Shown here piece by piece: positions 20,859 through 29,935 of a stretch of DNA of 64,000 bases (position 1 is its first letter; every line of letters begins with the position of its first letter). The notes under the pieces are model-generated. The model saw only the letters and a list, made by a program, of their open reading frames with translations, searched no databases and had not been told where the DNA came from. Source of the stretch: Leishmania donovani. Taxonomy: Eukaryota; Euglenozoa; Kinetoplastea; Trypanosomatida; Trypanosomatidae. The translations under genes and the position numbers were made by a program. The DNA lies in the NCBI RefSeq assembly GCF_000227135.1, contig NC_018249.1:62001-126000 (forward strand). The letters run 5' to 3'.

Positions 20859-22839
20859 TCGCACACAGAGAGGCACAAACACACGCATGTGCCCACCCCT
20901 TCTCCAACAACAAGGAGGCACCCCAGCCAACAACGAAGGACCGAAGGAAAACGAAAGAGCACTAAAAAAATAAGAAACAGAGACACACACACACACACGC
21001 ACAGAGATACAGAAGCAAGCAAGAAGAAAAAAAATGAAAAACGTGTCCTTTCCTACCTGAAGAGCCGGCAGGCCGCAAGCAGCGAAGTATTGGTTGTGAG
21101 AAAGACGCAAAGACGACAAGAAGGAGGCTGACGTGTACGCTCACAAATTTCCGCTGTTCATTCGTTCACTGTGAACGCCTTCACCATGGCTGCCAAACAG
21201 GTATCACCGATACGCGTGGGCGTTCCTCTGAACAGCCGGTTCACGTGTCTCTGTGGCTCACCCGCTCCCCGCTCGCACGCTCCACGGACCTCAACAGCGG
21301 AGCGCAGACAACAACAGCACAGCAAAAAAAAAAACACGATTCACAGCTACGAGGGCGTGCTGGTAGGAGGAAAAACAGAAGGGGAAAAAGAAAAGGAGAG
21401 CGCGCGACATACGCAAGCTGAGCCATAAACGAAAAACATGCAGCTCTACATACACCTTATCTATGTCAGTGCCTCCTCGCGCACCTTGGCGTCTCTCCGA
21501 CAACTCTCTTACGTCGTTCTTGTTTCGGTTGTATAACGAAGAAAACACGTGCTTATTTCCGGTATAAAAGTTAGCATAACGAACGGCGCGCACACACACA
21601 AGCAATCCAACGGAGAAAAGGGAGGAGGGTGGGGTGGGGGCGGAGAAAATCATTCTCTTCGTTTCCCTCTCCGTCGTGATCTACACCGCTCTCCTTCTAC
21701 GCATCGATGTAGTGTGCTGTCACGAACGTGTCGCCCACAGTATGCGCTTCCCGACGAGGAGAGTTGTCTTTTCTCTGCGAGTGCTTCGTCGGCGCCCCAC
21801 AAGCATAGCGCTCACATGCATGCCGCTCAGGCACTAGCAAATTGCCAAAGGAAACTGACGGGCACAGGCAGAGGCACACGCGCAGGGCGGCCCAGATCAT
21901 GGGAAGCAGGGAAGGAGTGAGGTTAGGGAATGTGGGTAGGGGTAATCCTTTATCTACCTTTTATCAGTGCACCAGGCTCTCCTGTAGAGCTATATCGTTT
22001 TTTTTTTTTCGTTGTTGTTGTTTCCCCTTTTCCGTTTGGTTTGTTCGCAGTTTTGGTTGGGTTACATGAAGCGATGCCCTTGTTATCATCTTTCTGTTTA
22101 TTGGGGGGAGGGGGAAGGGGGTTCGTTTCTTTTTCGCTTTCTTTCCTCTCGTTTGCGCTCTCTACCATGTTGCGTCTGCTCGTGGTCTGCGTACATGTCG
22201 ATGCATGCACATACAGGGTGCGCTTGGGAGGAGGGGGGGGTGCTGACGGCTGCCTCTTCGGCCTTGCGCACTTGTCTGTGAAGAAGAAGGTATGGTGAAG
22301 GGGTGGGGGCGCGTGGGGAAACAGTCAGAGAGCGGGCCGGCGACGATGAAGAACAATAACAAAAGGTGAAGAGCCCTCGTGTCTTCTGTGTACGCGTGCA
22401 CCCCCTCTTCGCCTCCCCCCTTGTGTGAACCACCCTGCAGCCCATCATCGCCGCCACTATCTGCACCCAAGCAAGAACATAGGTACAGAAGCACGCACAC
22501 ACACGCACGAAAGCCCGAATCAACCGTTCACCGCCGCTTCCCACTTCACCCGTAGCGTGCAAACGTGTGCGCCGCTCTCCTGCATATTAGCGAGAGGGGA
22601 GGGGGGAAACAAAGAAAACACAGCACAGATGCAGGCACCCACCAGCGCGCCTCTCCTGCCTCTCCTCGTAGAGTCTCTCCCTGCTCTTGGGTGCGTGTAT
22701 GTGTGCGTGTGGGGGGGGGGGAGAGGGAGGGGAGTGAGACGCTTTTCAGCGCGCGTCTTGTGCCGCTTTGCCTCTTCTTGCACGCTAATGGGCAAACAGG
22801 AGGGCGGGAGGAGAGGAGGCCGCTTCTCTGCTTCGTCTA

Positions 22840-24297
22840 CTACACCACGCCGTAGATCGTGGCGGTGGTGCCGAAGCAAATGATCGTGACGCCGCAGATG
22901 AGGAGGACGATGGCACCAAAGTAGTTGTAGTAGCCGACCTTTTTCAGCTCGTAGCCGCCGCTGTAGATAAAGAAGAGCGCCGGAAAGACGAAGGCGATGA
23001 AGCCGCCGGTAAAAGAGCCGAGCAGGCCAAACACGGTGTTTACATTCGGGATGAATAGGCCACACAGCAGCGAGACGAGGCTGAGGAAGGTGCACAGAAC
23101 GGCGTTCTTCCACCAGGCAACGGTGTGCAAATCCCAGCCGATGAGGTGGTGAACTGAGTCGCGGGAGGGCAGAATGTGCAGCGCGAAGGCAACGCAGAGC
23201 TTCACAACAAGGCCAACGTAGGCGACGGCAAAGTAGTAGTCCGTCAACGGACGGTACATGCGCAGCAGCGAGGACCCGACCTTGTCGCCAAAGTCGCAGT
23301 AGCCGAAGAAGCCGGTCACCCAGTAAAAGACGGTGCAGATGAGCATGCTGACAAGAACCTGCAACTCGAAGAAGCGAACGCTGGGCTTGGGGGTTTCGTT
23401 GAACACCTGGTACGCGTTCGACTGGCACAGAAATGCGAAGACGAACTGGCCGAGTCCTTGAATGGCTCGATTGCCCGTGTTGAACAAGCGCAGGCCCTTG
23501 CTGGTGATGCCCTCCTTCAGGCCGTGGGTGGCGGAGTGGATGACGACGCAGACGACAAAGTACAAAACGAAGACAACGCCGAAGAGAGAGACGTAGCGGA
23601 GCGAGTTGATCTGCCGCGGCAGCGAGAGAGGCAGCATCAGCAGCAGAAACGTGACTGAAGTGAGCACGCGTTGGAAGCTCACACTCCGGTAGTAGCCCTG
23701 AACGCGATCGTCATTGAGAAAGGCGTGCCACAGGTCGTTGATGCAGATTACGTAGGCGATGCACGCGCCCATGCATTTGATGAACATGATCACCGCCGTG
23801 AAGATGTCTCCGCCGCGCCCAAAGAGAATGCGCGCTGTCAGCTCGTAGCTCCTAATGCCCGTCTTGCCGTAGACTATAGCGAGGAGGCGCACCGAGTACA
23901 CCGTCAGCAGATAAATCACAATAAGGTAGATTGTGCCCATGACGATGCCGGACGTGTCGAAGGCGTAGGGTAAGCCAAGAATACCAGCGCCGAGACTGCT
24001 GCCAGCGAGGTTGAAGACGCCGCTAGCGAAACCGCCCGGCGGGATTACGCGGCGCATCAGGCGCACGAGGAACATCGGCTGCTGCTTGGGCACCTCCACC
24101 TCTGCGTTGCATTCTGTCACGAGTTCATGCACCTGGTCAAAGGTTTCATGCATTTCCTTCTCTTCCTTGCAGATGGTCGCATCGATCTCGGCAGCGGCGC
24201 GGTTATCGCCGCTCGCTGGGGTCGACGACTGAGTCTCCTCCTTGTAACGCTGACGGCCGCCGTCCTGCATCACGGTGTAGTCGGGGTTGTGGGACAT
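22840..24297 (-). CDS. Amino acid permease, AAAP (AAP/AAT) family
   Basis: This 485-residue polytopic protein has an acidic cytosolic N-terminus (about 1-80) and about eleven membrane helices. The first helix carries the trypanosomatid AAAP signature GGFASGVFNLAGSSLGAGIL. Later helices include PALFFIYSGGYELKKVGYYN near the end. Family members in Leishmania and Trypanosoma are plasma-membrane uptake systems for arginine, lysine, proline/alanine and other amino acids. The substrate cannot be read from the sequence. Its 3' side is the 7 kb spacer with a SIDER-like element, so post-transcriptional control through a long 3' UTR is likely. Members of this family often occur as tandem arrays, but only a single copy is present here. 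The start ATG at 24297 has no ATG between it and the predicted acceptor. Confidence 0.95.
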   Translation of the reverse strand: MSHNPDYTVMQDGGRQRYKEETQSSTPASGDNRAAAEIDATICKEEKEMHETFDQVHELVTECNAEVEVPKQQPMFLVRLMRRVIPPGGFASGVFNLAGSSLGAGILGLPYAFDTSGIVMGTIYLIVIYLLTVYSVRLLAIVYGKTGIRSYELTARILFGRGGDIFTAVIMFIKCMGACIAYVICINDLWHAFLNDDRVQGYYRSVSFQRVLTSVTFLLLMLPLSLPRQINSLRYVSLFGVVFVLYFVVCVVIHSATHGLKEGITSKGLRLFNTGNRAIQGLGQFVFAFLCQSNAYQVFNETPKPSVRFFELQVLVSMLICTVFYWVTGFFGYCDFGDKVGSSLLRMYRPLTDYYFAVAYVGLVVKLCVAFALHILPSRDSVHHLIGWDLHTVAWWKNAVLCTFLSLVSLLCGLFIPNVNTVFGLLGSFTGGFIAFVFPALFFIYSGGYELKKVGYYNYFGAIVLLICGVTIICFGTTATIYGVV

Positions 24298-25782
24298 GGT
24301 TTGGTCACGTGCGCGTACGTGAATGTGAGGAAACAGAGGAAAGGGGGAAGAGGGAACCGCGACAAAAAAAAAGAACCGCCACGGAGCCGGTGGGCGAAGT
24401 GGTCGGGCGCGCCTATGCGTGTATACGTTTGCGACTGTGCGAACGAGAGGAAGATGAGATGGGGGGGGGAACGGCAGATTTCTTTCCTAAGCGAAAACGA
24501 AACCGCGAAGCGTGAAAAAAAAAGAACGAAAAGGGAGAAAAGGGAGCGGAGGGCTTATCTGCGCGTACGTGTATGTAGGTGTTTAGGTGGTACATGTGGG
24601 AAACGCGGTGGGGTGTGCAGGTGAAGTAGAGGGGCAGCAGTGGCAGTAATAGCGTGCATGGGGAGAGAGGCAGAGATGGCCGCAGTGCACAGCTCATGCT
24701 ATGAAGCACGGAAGTCGTCAAGTTTTCTATATACAAGAAGATGCTTGCCGAACGCCATGGCGAGCCTCGCCGAGTGGCGCACAGGAGACCGGAATGCATG
24801 GCTCTACTCCCACAGCACGAGAAGCGGGACTGGAGTGACCAGGAAGGGGACGTTAGGCGTGCGAGAGAGAGAGACGAGGATCAAGCGCTCGCCCGCTCAC
24901 CCATGTCGGCCGACCGTCACACCGACACACAGGACGGATACAAGCTCATGTGTCCCCTCCTCCTTTCCAAACAGCACGGCTGCCTCGTAGTGGCACACTT
25001 TCTTTTCGCTTTAACGGATCTGAGGAGCTGAGATTCTTCGAAAAGTTGAGTTTCTGTGTAGAAGAGATGGAAAGGGGAGTGGTAGAGGGAAGGGGGGGGG
25101 GGATTCGAAGAAATACACGATAAACCCAACGTGTTCCGCTTCTGTGAACAGAAAAGCGAACCATCACGCCAGTGTCATGCATCTTTCTTTCCATCTGTTT
25201 TGCGTGCGTGCGCGCATCTGTTGAGCGTTCCTCCCTTTTTTCATCGGGGAACGGTGAGGAGAGGGAGATCCGAACGCTGTTCTGTGTCGTACAAACCTAA
25301 AACGGCGCCAGAGCGACACAAGAACCGGGGAACACACGCCCCTTCCCCAACTCCCTCCCTCCCCTCTGCACACACGACGGTACAGGTGGGTATGCATCTA
25401 CGCACTGTGCGCACATACTTCAGAGCAGAGGAAGAGTGAGCGAAAGAAGACACCCACGCCATTCGACAAAAAGGAAAAAAAAAGAAACGGAAGAATCTGA
25501 GCTGGACTATCCTGGGCGGCGCAGAGGACGCCGCACGCGCACCAACCGACAACCACACAAGCGCATACGCCATCGCCTCAGTTCCCTCGCGCGGTGCCTG
25601 AACGTTTGTGCGCCGGCTTGCGTCTCTTTCCGTGTGAGGTGTCTAGCTCTGTGTGTGCGTGGCTATGCGTACACCGCAGCTCTCCGAGGAAGCGCAAGAG
25701 GGAGTTGGGAAGCAAACAAAAAAAAAGAAATAAGACATCAAACCAACAAGATGAGAGGAGGGCGTGAGTAGACGCGATCTGC
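24298..25782. other. Intergenic spacer
   Basis: It holds the permease leader with two pyrimidine tracts and the 3' UTR of the 25783-26772 gene. Short G runs and GA tracts fill it. No supported gene. Confidence 0.7.
24435..24475 (-). promoter_or_regulatory. Predicted spliced-leader acceptor for the permease gene
   Basis: On the minus strand a C9 run and a CT-rich tract lead to CACAG with AG at 24436-24435. A second tract with AG at 24490-24489 lies just upstream. From either site no ATG occurs before the permease start at 24297. Prediction only. Confidence 0.5.
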
Positions 25783-26772
25783 TCATGGCGGCGAGGATCG
25801 CGCCATGGACGGCTGTGGCGCCGCGTCGTCGGCAAACGTGAGATGCTTGCCTGCCGCCTTGGGGCGCTCGTCGACAGCGGCCACTGACGGCGGTGGTGTA
25901 GCCGCCTCCGAAAGACGTGAGGGTGGTAGACAGCCGTTCTCACCGTCCTCTGGGATCGGCGAAGGAATTTTAGTTGTCGCCACGTTATCCGTGGTGGGCT
26001 CGGCCTCGGTGGCGCTGCTCACCTCTCCCTCAGCGTGGCAGCGGGGAGCACTGTTGCCGCCAAGGGTGCCGGAGTTGAGCGCAGTGACGCCGCTCGCAGT
26101 CTTCTTATCAGCCTGTGATAAGTGCGCGGGCGTTACTGCGAGCGCAGACGGCGGCGATGCGACGGCCCCCTCCTCATCTATGCTCAGGCAAACCGGAGGG
26201 GCTGCTGCATTGCCGTCCTCCATTGGCAAAGGCTGCGCCGGCGTATCTTCGCACTCTGTGTAAGGCATCGCTTGCGGGGGCTGCTTGTGGCGCAACGTCT
26301 CCTGCTCGTGCACTGAGGGCGTGGCTGCGCCCTTCTCTGCACACGCGGGGCCAGTGGCGCGGTCAAACCCCGTAAGCGTCTCGTCACTCACGCCTGTCAC
26401 ATCAGCCTCAACACAAAAGGTGCTGCCGGATACATCAACGCTGCCGTCAGCCCCCCCGAGAAGCGCGTCCGCGGGGCTGGCGAGGTCGTCTTGGAGTGCA
26501 ACCGTCGCCGAGACACGAGCGGCACTTTCAACGTCTGCGTCCTCATTGAGATCGATCACGCTCGTAGCATCCGCTGTGACTTCCTTCCGTGCCTGCTTCT
26601 CAAGGCGGTAGCGTTTTGCCGCCGGTGATAGCGAGGCAGCTTGGCCGAAGCGCATCTCTGTCGGAACGCTTGATGCATCGGGTTCGGTCTGCTGCTGTGC
26701 TCCCTGTTCGTGACGCTGTGACTGTATACCGGGCAGCAGAACACCGTGCTCCTCAGTCGAATGAGCTGACAT
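25783..26772 (-). CDS. Hypothetical disordered protein with SIM-like and RVxF-like motifs
   Basis: These 329 residues are dominated by Ala, Ser, Pro, Thr, Glu and Asp, with no predicted fold and no membrane segment. I do not recognise a family. Two short linear motifs stand out. V72-I73-D74-L75 followed by NEDAD resembles an acidic SUMO-interacting motif. K309-H310-L311-T312-F313 followed by ADD near the C-terminus resembles a PP1-docking RVxF motif. A basic patch at 53-63 (KRYRLEKQARK) could serve nuclear import. Codon use is that of a Leishmania coding region, unlike the flanking repeats, so the gene is real. A regulatory or adaptor role is inference. Confidence 0.75.
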   Translation of the reverse strand: MSAHSTEEHGVLLPGIQSQRHEQGAQQQTEPDASSVPTEMRFGQAASLSPAAKRYRLEKQARKEVTADATSVIDLNEDADVESAARVSATVALQDDLASPADALLGGADGSVDVSGSTFCVEADVTGVSDETLTGFDRATGPACAEKGAATPSVHEQETLRHKQPPQAMPYTECEDTPAQPLPMEDGNAAAPPVCLSIDEEGAVASPPSALAVTPAHLSQADKKTASGVTALNSGTLGGNSAPRCHAEGEVSSATEAEPTTDNVATTKIPSPIPEDGENGCLPPSRLSEAATPPPSVAAVDERPKAAGKHLTFADDAAPQPSMARSSPP

Positions 26773-27714
26773 GGCCGCTCAGCCGATGCTCTCTGGCGCG
26801 CAACCGGAAAGATGAAACACAGCAGAGAGCAGGGAGGCACAAGGAGGCAACCGCACGCAGCGTGTCTTTGTCTGAGTTTTAGGTCTCGACGTTTCTCAGG
26901 CGGAGTAGTGAGGGCGGGGTGGGGTGCTTGTGAGTGCGACTCGATACCGTTGCGGGGGCGACCGGTAAGGAAAGGCGTGGGGGGAGAGGGAGGGAGGGAG
27001 GGGAAGGCAACAGAATTGTGAAACGGCCTTTCTGAGCACGACCGGCGAAAACGCCAAACCCAACGTGCAGAGGAGGGATGAGTTGATGTTGGTGGCGCAG
27101 CAACGAAGAAGGATATGAATGACGTTTGCCGCTGCTTAGGATGTGAGCATACGTGGACGAGGCAGCGCAGGGGAGGAGCGTGAGGAGGGCGTGACGGGTG
27201 TTGGATGGCGGAAAAGTGGGCCGCGAGGCAAGACTCACATGGGTGAGGCGAGGCAGAGCCAAACGCAATCGTGCGGCAGCAGAGGATACGGCGGATGCGG
27301 TCCTTGAGGTCTCGGCCACGTCGCATTGGTGGGGGTTTTGGATTGCGCATTCGTGGTGGCAGTACGCAGGCGGAGACAAACACGCGAAGAACAGGATCGA
27401 AGAAGAAGCAAGAGAGTGAGAGGCACGCACACCAGCATGGGAAGACTCTGCGCCCCCGCTCCCTGTCCCTCCTTTCCATCGTGACGAAACCCAGGTAGCG
27501 GGGGGGAGGGGGAGGATGCACACAACCGAGGAAAAACAGCAGAAAAGGAACAATGAAGCGAAGAAACAAGCAAAAAAAAACGAAAATGAGGCACATCAAC
27601 ACCACAAAAAGGCAGGAAGGTGGGAAGGGGTGGGGCTGTGGAGCCCGGGTAGGAAAAAAGGACGATGAGAGTGCTGAGGGGAGGAGGGGAAGAAAGAGCA
27701 ACATAGATCGATTC

Positions 27715-27735
27715 ATATATATATATATATATATA
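27715..27735. repeat. (TA)n microsatellite
   Basis: Ten TA units in the spacer. Confidence 0.9.
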
Positions 27736-27910
27736 GGTGTGCGTGCAATTTATATCTGCAGATGCATACATGTAGATATTATATGGAAATAGGCGAGAGA
27801 CGCAAAGACAAGGCGTGCATTGTACACGGTAGCAACGATATACAAACATATATGCGTACGTATGCATATTCAAAAAACCGACGGAACAAAAAGGCAGGGG
27901 AAGATACGAG

Positions 27911-27933
27911 TATATTCTTTTTGTCTCCCCCAG
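27911..27933 (+). promoter_or_regulatory. Acceptor-like pyrimidine tract on the + strand
   Basis: A run of T and C ends in CCCCCAG with AG at 27932-27933. It is the correct polarity for trans-splicing of a + strand transcript, against the direction of the cluster. The first ATG after it (27992) opens a 206-codon frame. Confidence 0.35.
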
Positions 27934-27991
27934 GTGTCATCACTGCGAGCGCTGCGGTAGCGAGGCGCCATCCGTGACGGTTCGACGCCCC

Positions 27992-28612
27992 ATGCGCGAG
28001 GTCTTCTTCCTGCGCGCGGAAGCGTCTCTTCGATGCGTCACGCGCTCCTTCCGCCAGCAACCGCCCGCCTATCTCGCTGGTCGGAGCGCGAATCCGAGGC
28101 AACGTATAATCTCGAAACGATGGCAGAGAGGCACTTTGGACGGTTTGCACCGACGGCGGAGAGAGACGGGTCGGATGCCTCCTCGGGCGGGGACAGGAAT
28201 GGGTCGGGCAGTCCAAACGGCTCGCAGAGAAACATGGAGTGGGAGGCGGCGAAGGAGACCTTGGCAGCGCTGGCGTCGGCAATTCCGTGACGACGTTGTT
28301 CTTCTTCCAGACCCGGGCAACACCACAGACTTTCGGGGGAACTCCTCGCAGCGGTGGCCACGCACCCACAGCGCGGCTTTTACACGATCGTCGACCTCGT
28401 TGGATGCGGGTGAGGTGCACCGTGAGCGGTACACGCTCCACATCTTACCGCACCGCAAAGGTGGCGTTCGTGCGCAGAACGCGCAAGTGGGTGATGGCGT
28501 CCCGCACGTGGCCACGCGCAGCAGAGGACTAGTGCATACACGGAAAGTGACCCAGCACCCTCCCCCCACCACCACCCTGGTCACGTCTCTCTCTACGGCC
28601 TCTATGCCGTAA
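27992..28612 (+). pseudogene. Possible frame-disrupted gene, + strand favoured
   Basis: The open frame runs 206 codons from ATG 27992. Only its first ~36 codons show Leishmania-like usage, encoding a basic presequence-like start (MREVFFLRAEASLRC). Coding character then moves to another frame, open from ATG 28033 to 28290, with plausible acidic sequence such as NMEWEAAKETLAALASAIP. It then returns to the first frame near 28290 (DDVVLLPDPGNTTDFRG). Such switching suggests an old gene broken by indels. The minus strand also has a fair frame at 28038-28361, so the strand is not certain. I recognise no family. Sequencing error or chance complexity are alternatives. Confidence 0.3.
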
Positions 28613-29158
28613 CCTTCGCCGCAGAAGCCGACCTCAAGAAGCAGTTTCGCAGGCGCGTGGCTCCCCACATAGCGGGGCACTGGACGGACCGCGGCACCAC
28701 GTTGGGGTGGCCAGCTTCGCTACGGAGATACGAATAAGCAATAACACACGAAGCGGGACCGGATCGCAGACAAGCGAGCCGCATGCCTCGGTCACTATAA
28801 AGGAAACAGAAAGGGAGGAACACCGGTCAGCGAGCAGATGTGCGCACACGCGCACTCACGCATTCCATGGAGGACCTGCCTCTTTCTGGAGGCAAGCGAG
28901 GAAGGCAGCGCGAGTAACCGGCTCGGCTCAAAGGAACCGCACGAGTTAGAGCAGCACGAGGGGCAGCAGTGGTATACCCCCCATCTACTCCTCCCCTCTT
29001 GAAGACGGAGACGCACGCGAGGGCAAAGACAAAAAAAAAGAGTGTGGCCTTCGCCCCTATCTCATTCTTCGATGCTCTCTTCCTTGCTGAGAGTACCCGG
29101 TGCAGAGTGCAAGGTTGCACGCAGAGCTTACCTCCGTCATGCTCGCGCAGGTTTGCCA

Positions 29159-29935
29159 TCATGAGCTCGATGAGGTCGGGCGGACGTAGTAGCTGCGCAG
29201 CTTCTCTAGCTGCTCCACACCTAGCCCAAGCTCTTTCTCCATGTACGCGTTTACCGAGCCATACCTCTTGCACACCTCGCCAAAGCACAGCTCCAGGAAG
29301 AAGGCTTGGGCACGGAACAGTATGTTGACAGCATCCTTCGAGATGATGCAGTTGCCCACTCTCACCGTTTCGCACGATGGCGGCACGCAGCACCGGTTCG
29401 TCAGCATGAAATCCTCCATCACAGCTTCTGCGGGCACGTCCAGAGCGGTCAAGAGGAGCGCGGCGGCCACGCCGGTGCGGTCCTTGCCAGCTGTGCAGTG
29501 GAACAAGACCGGCTGCCCTTTTGCTTCCCTGAGAAAAACGTCGAAGAAGTTCTTGTAGACGTCCTTGAAGTCGATGAGAAAGGTTGTTGAGATTCGCCGA
29601 AGCAGCGCCTCTGCAGATGGCCCGTCCAGCGACGGCTTCGTCAACACGTGCTCGGTAATGAAGCAGGTTTCGATCGGGATCGGGAAGTACGTGACACCCG
29701 CGAACGCGTACGGCGAGCGAGCCTTTTCCTCCGCACCACGAAAGTCGATGATGTACTTGAGCCGCAGCTTCTCCAAGAGCATCTTCTTGCCCTCAGGCGT
29801 GACGTCACCAACGTTGTCGGAGCGGTAGATGTGCTTGTACTTGACGACGTGCTTGCCATCCCGTGTATGGTAACCGCCGAGGTCGCGGCAGTTCTGCAGC
29901 CCCTCGACTTCGACGATACGCTTGTGGGCCGGCAT
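29159..29935 (-). CDS. MptpB-type tyrosine/lipid phosphatase
   Basis: This 258-residue cysteine phosphatase has the P-loop HCTAGKDRTG at 146-155, with nucleophile C147 and R153. Lys151 and Asp152 in the loop are the hallmark of the MptpB/LipA-like atypical lipid phosphatases (Y_phosphatase3), which act on both phosphotyrosine and phosphoinositides. The N-terminal block NCRDLGGYHT (15-24) and the IIDFRGAEEK segment (62-71) are also typical of that family. There is no signal peptide or membrane helix, so it is cytosolic unless exported by another route. The M. tuberculosis relative MptpB is secreted into host cells, but export here is not shown by the sequence. The start at MPAHKRIVEVEGL is the only reasonable one, as the family core begins at once. 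Confidence 0.95.
   Translation of the reverse strand: MPAHKRIVEVEGLQNCRDLGGYHTRDGKHVVKYKHIYRSDNVGDVTPEGKKMLLEKLRLKYIIDFRGAEEKARSPYAFAGVTYFPIPIETCFITEHVLTKPSLDGPSAEALLRRISTTFLIDFKDVYKNFFDVFLREAKGQPVLFHCTAGKDRTGVAAALLLTALDVPAEAVMEDFMLTNRCCVPPSCETVRVGNCIISKDAVNILFRAQAFFLELCFGEVCKRYGSVNAYMEKELGLGVEQLEKLRSYYVRPTSSSS

Larger units (their letters stand above)
15850..22839. other. 7 kb gene-free spacer, probable long 3' UTR of the permease gene
   Basis: No frame on either strand has coding character. The spacer contains several microsatellites, the SIDER-like element (18475-19047), a short perfect palindrome (21163-21177) and long purine runs on the + strand. The TMTC leader must occupy its left end. 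Most of the rest probably belongs to the 3' UTR of the amino acid permease at 22840-24297. Confidence 0.65.
26773..29158. other. Intergenic spacer containing a coding-like disrupted block
   Basis: The left part (26773-27900) is low-complexity with a TA repeat. The right part (about 27990-28680) is of higher complexity and reads as broken coding sequence; it is listed separately. From 28700 to 29158 I see only leader or UTR-type sequence. Confidence 0.6.

Noticed and set aside
27978..27990. tRNA-like box B (GGTTCGACGCC)
   Set aside because: No T stem can pair around it and no box A or acceptor stem lies at the right distance.
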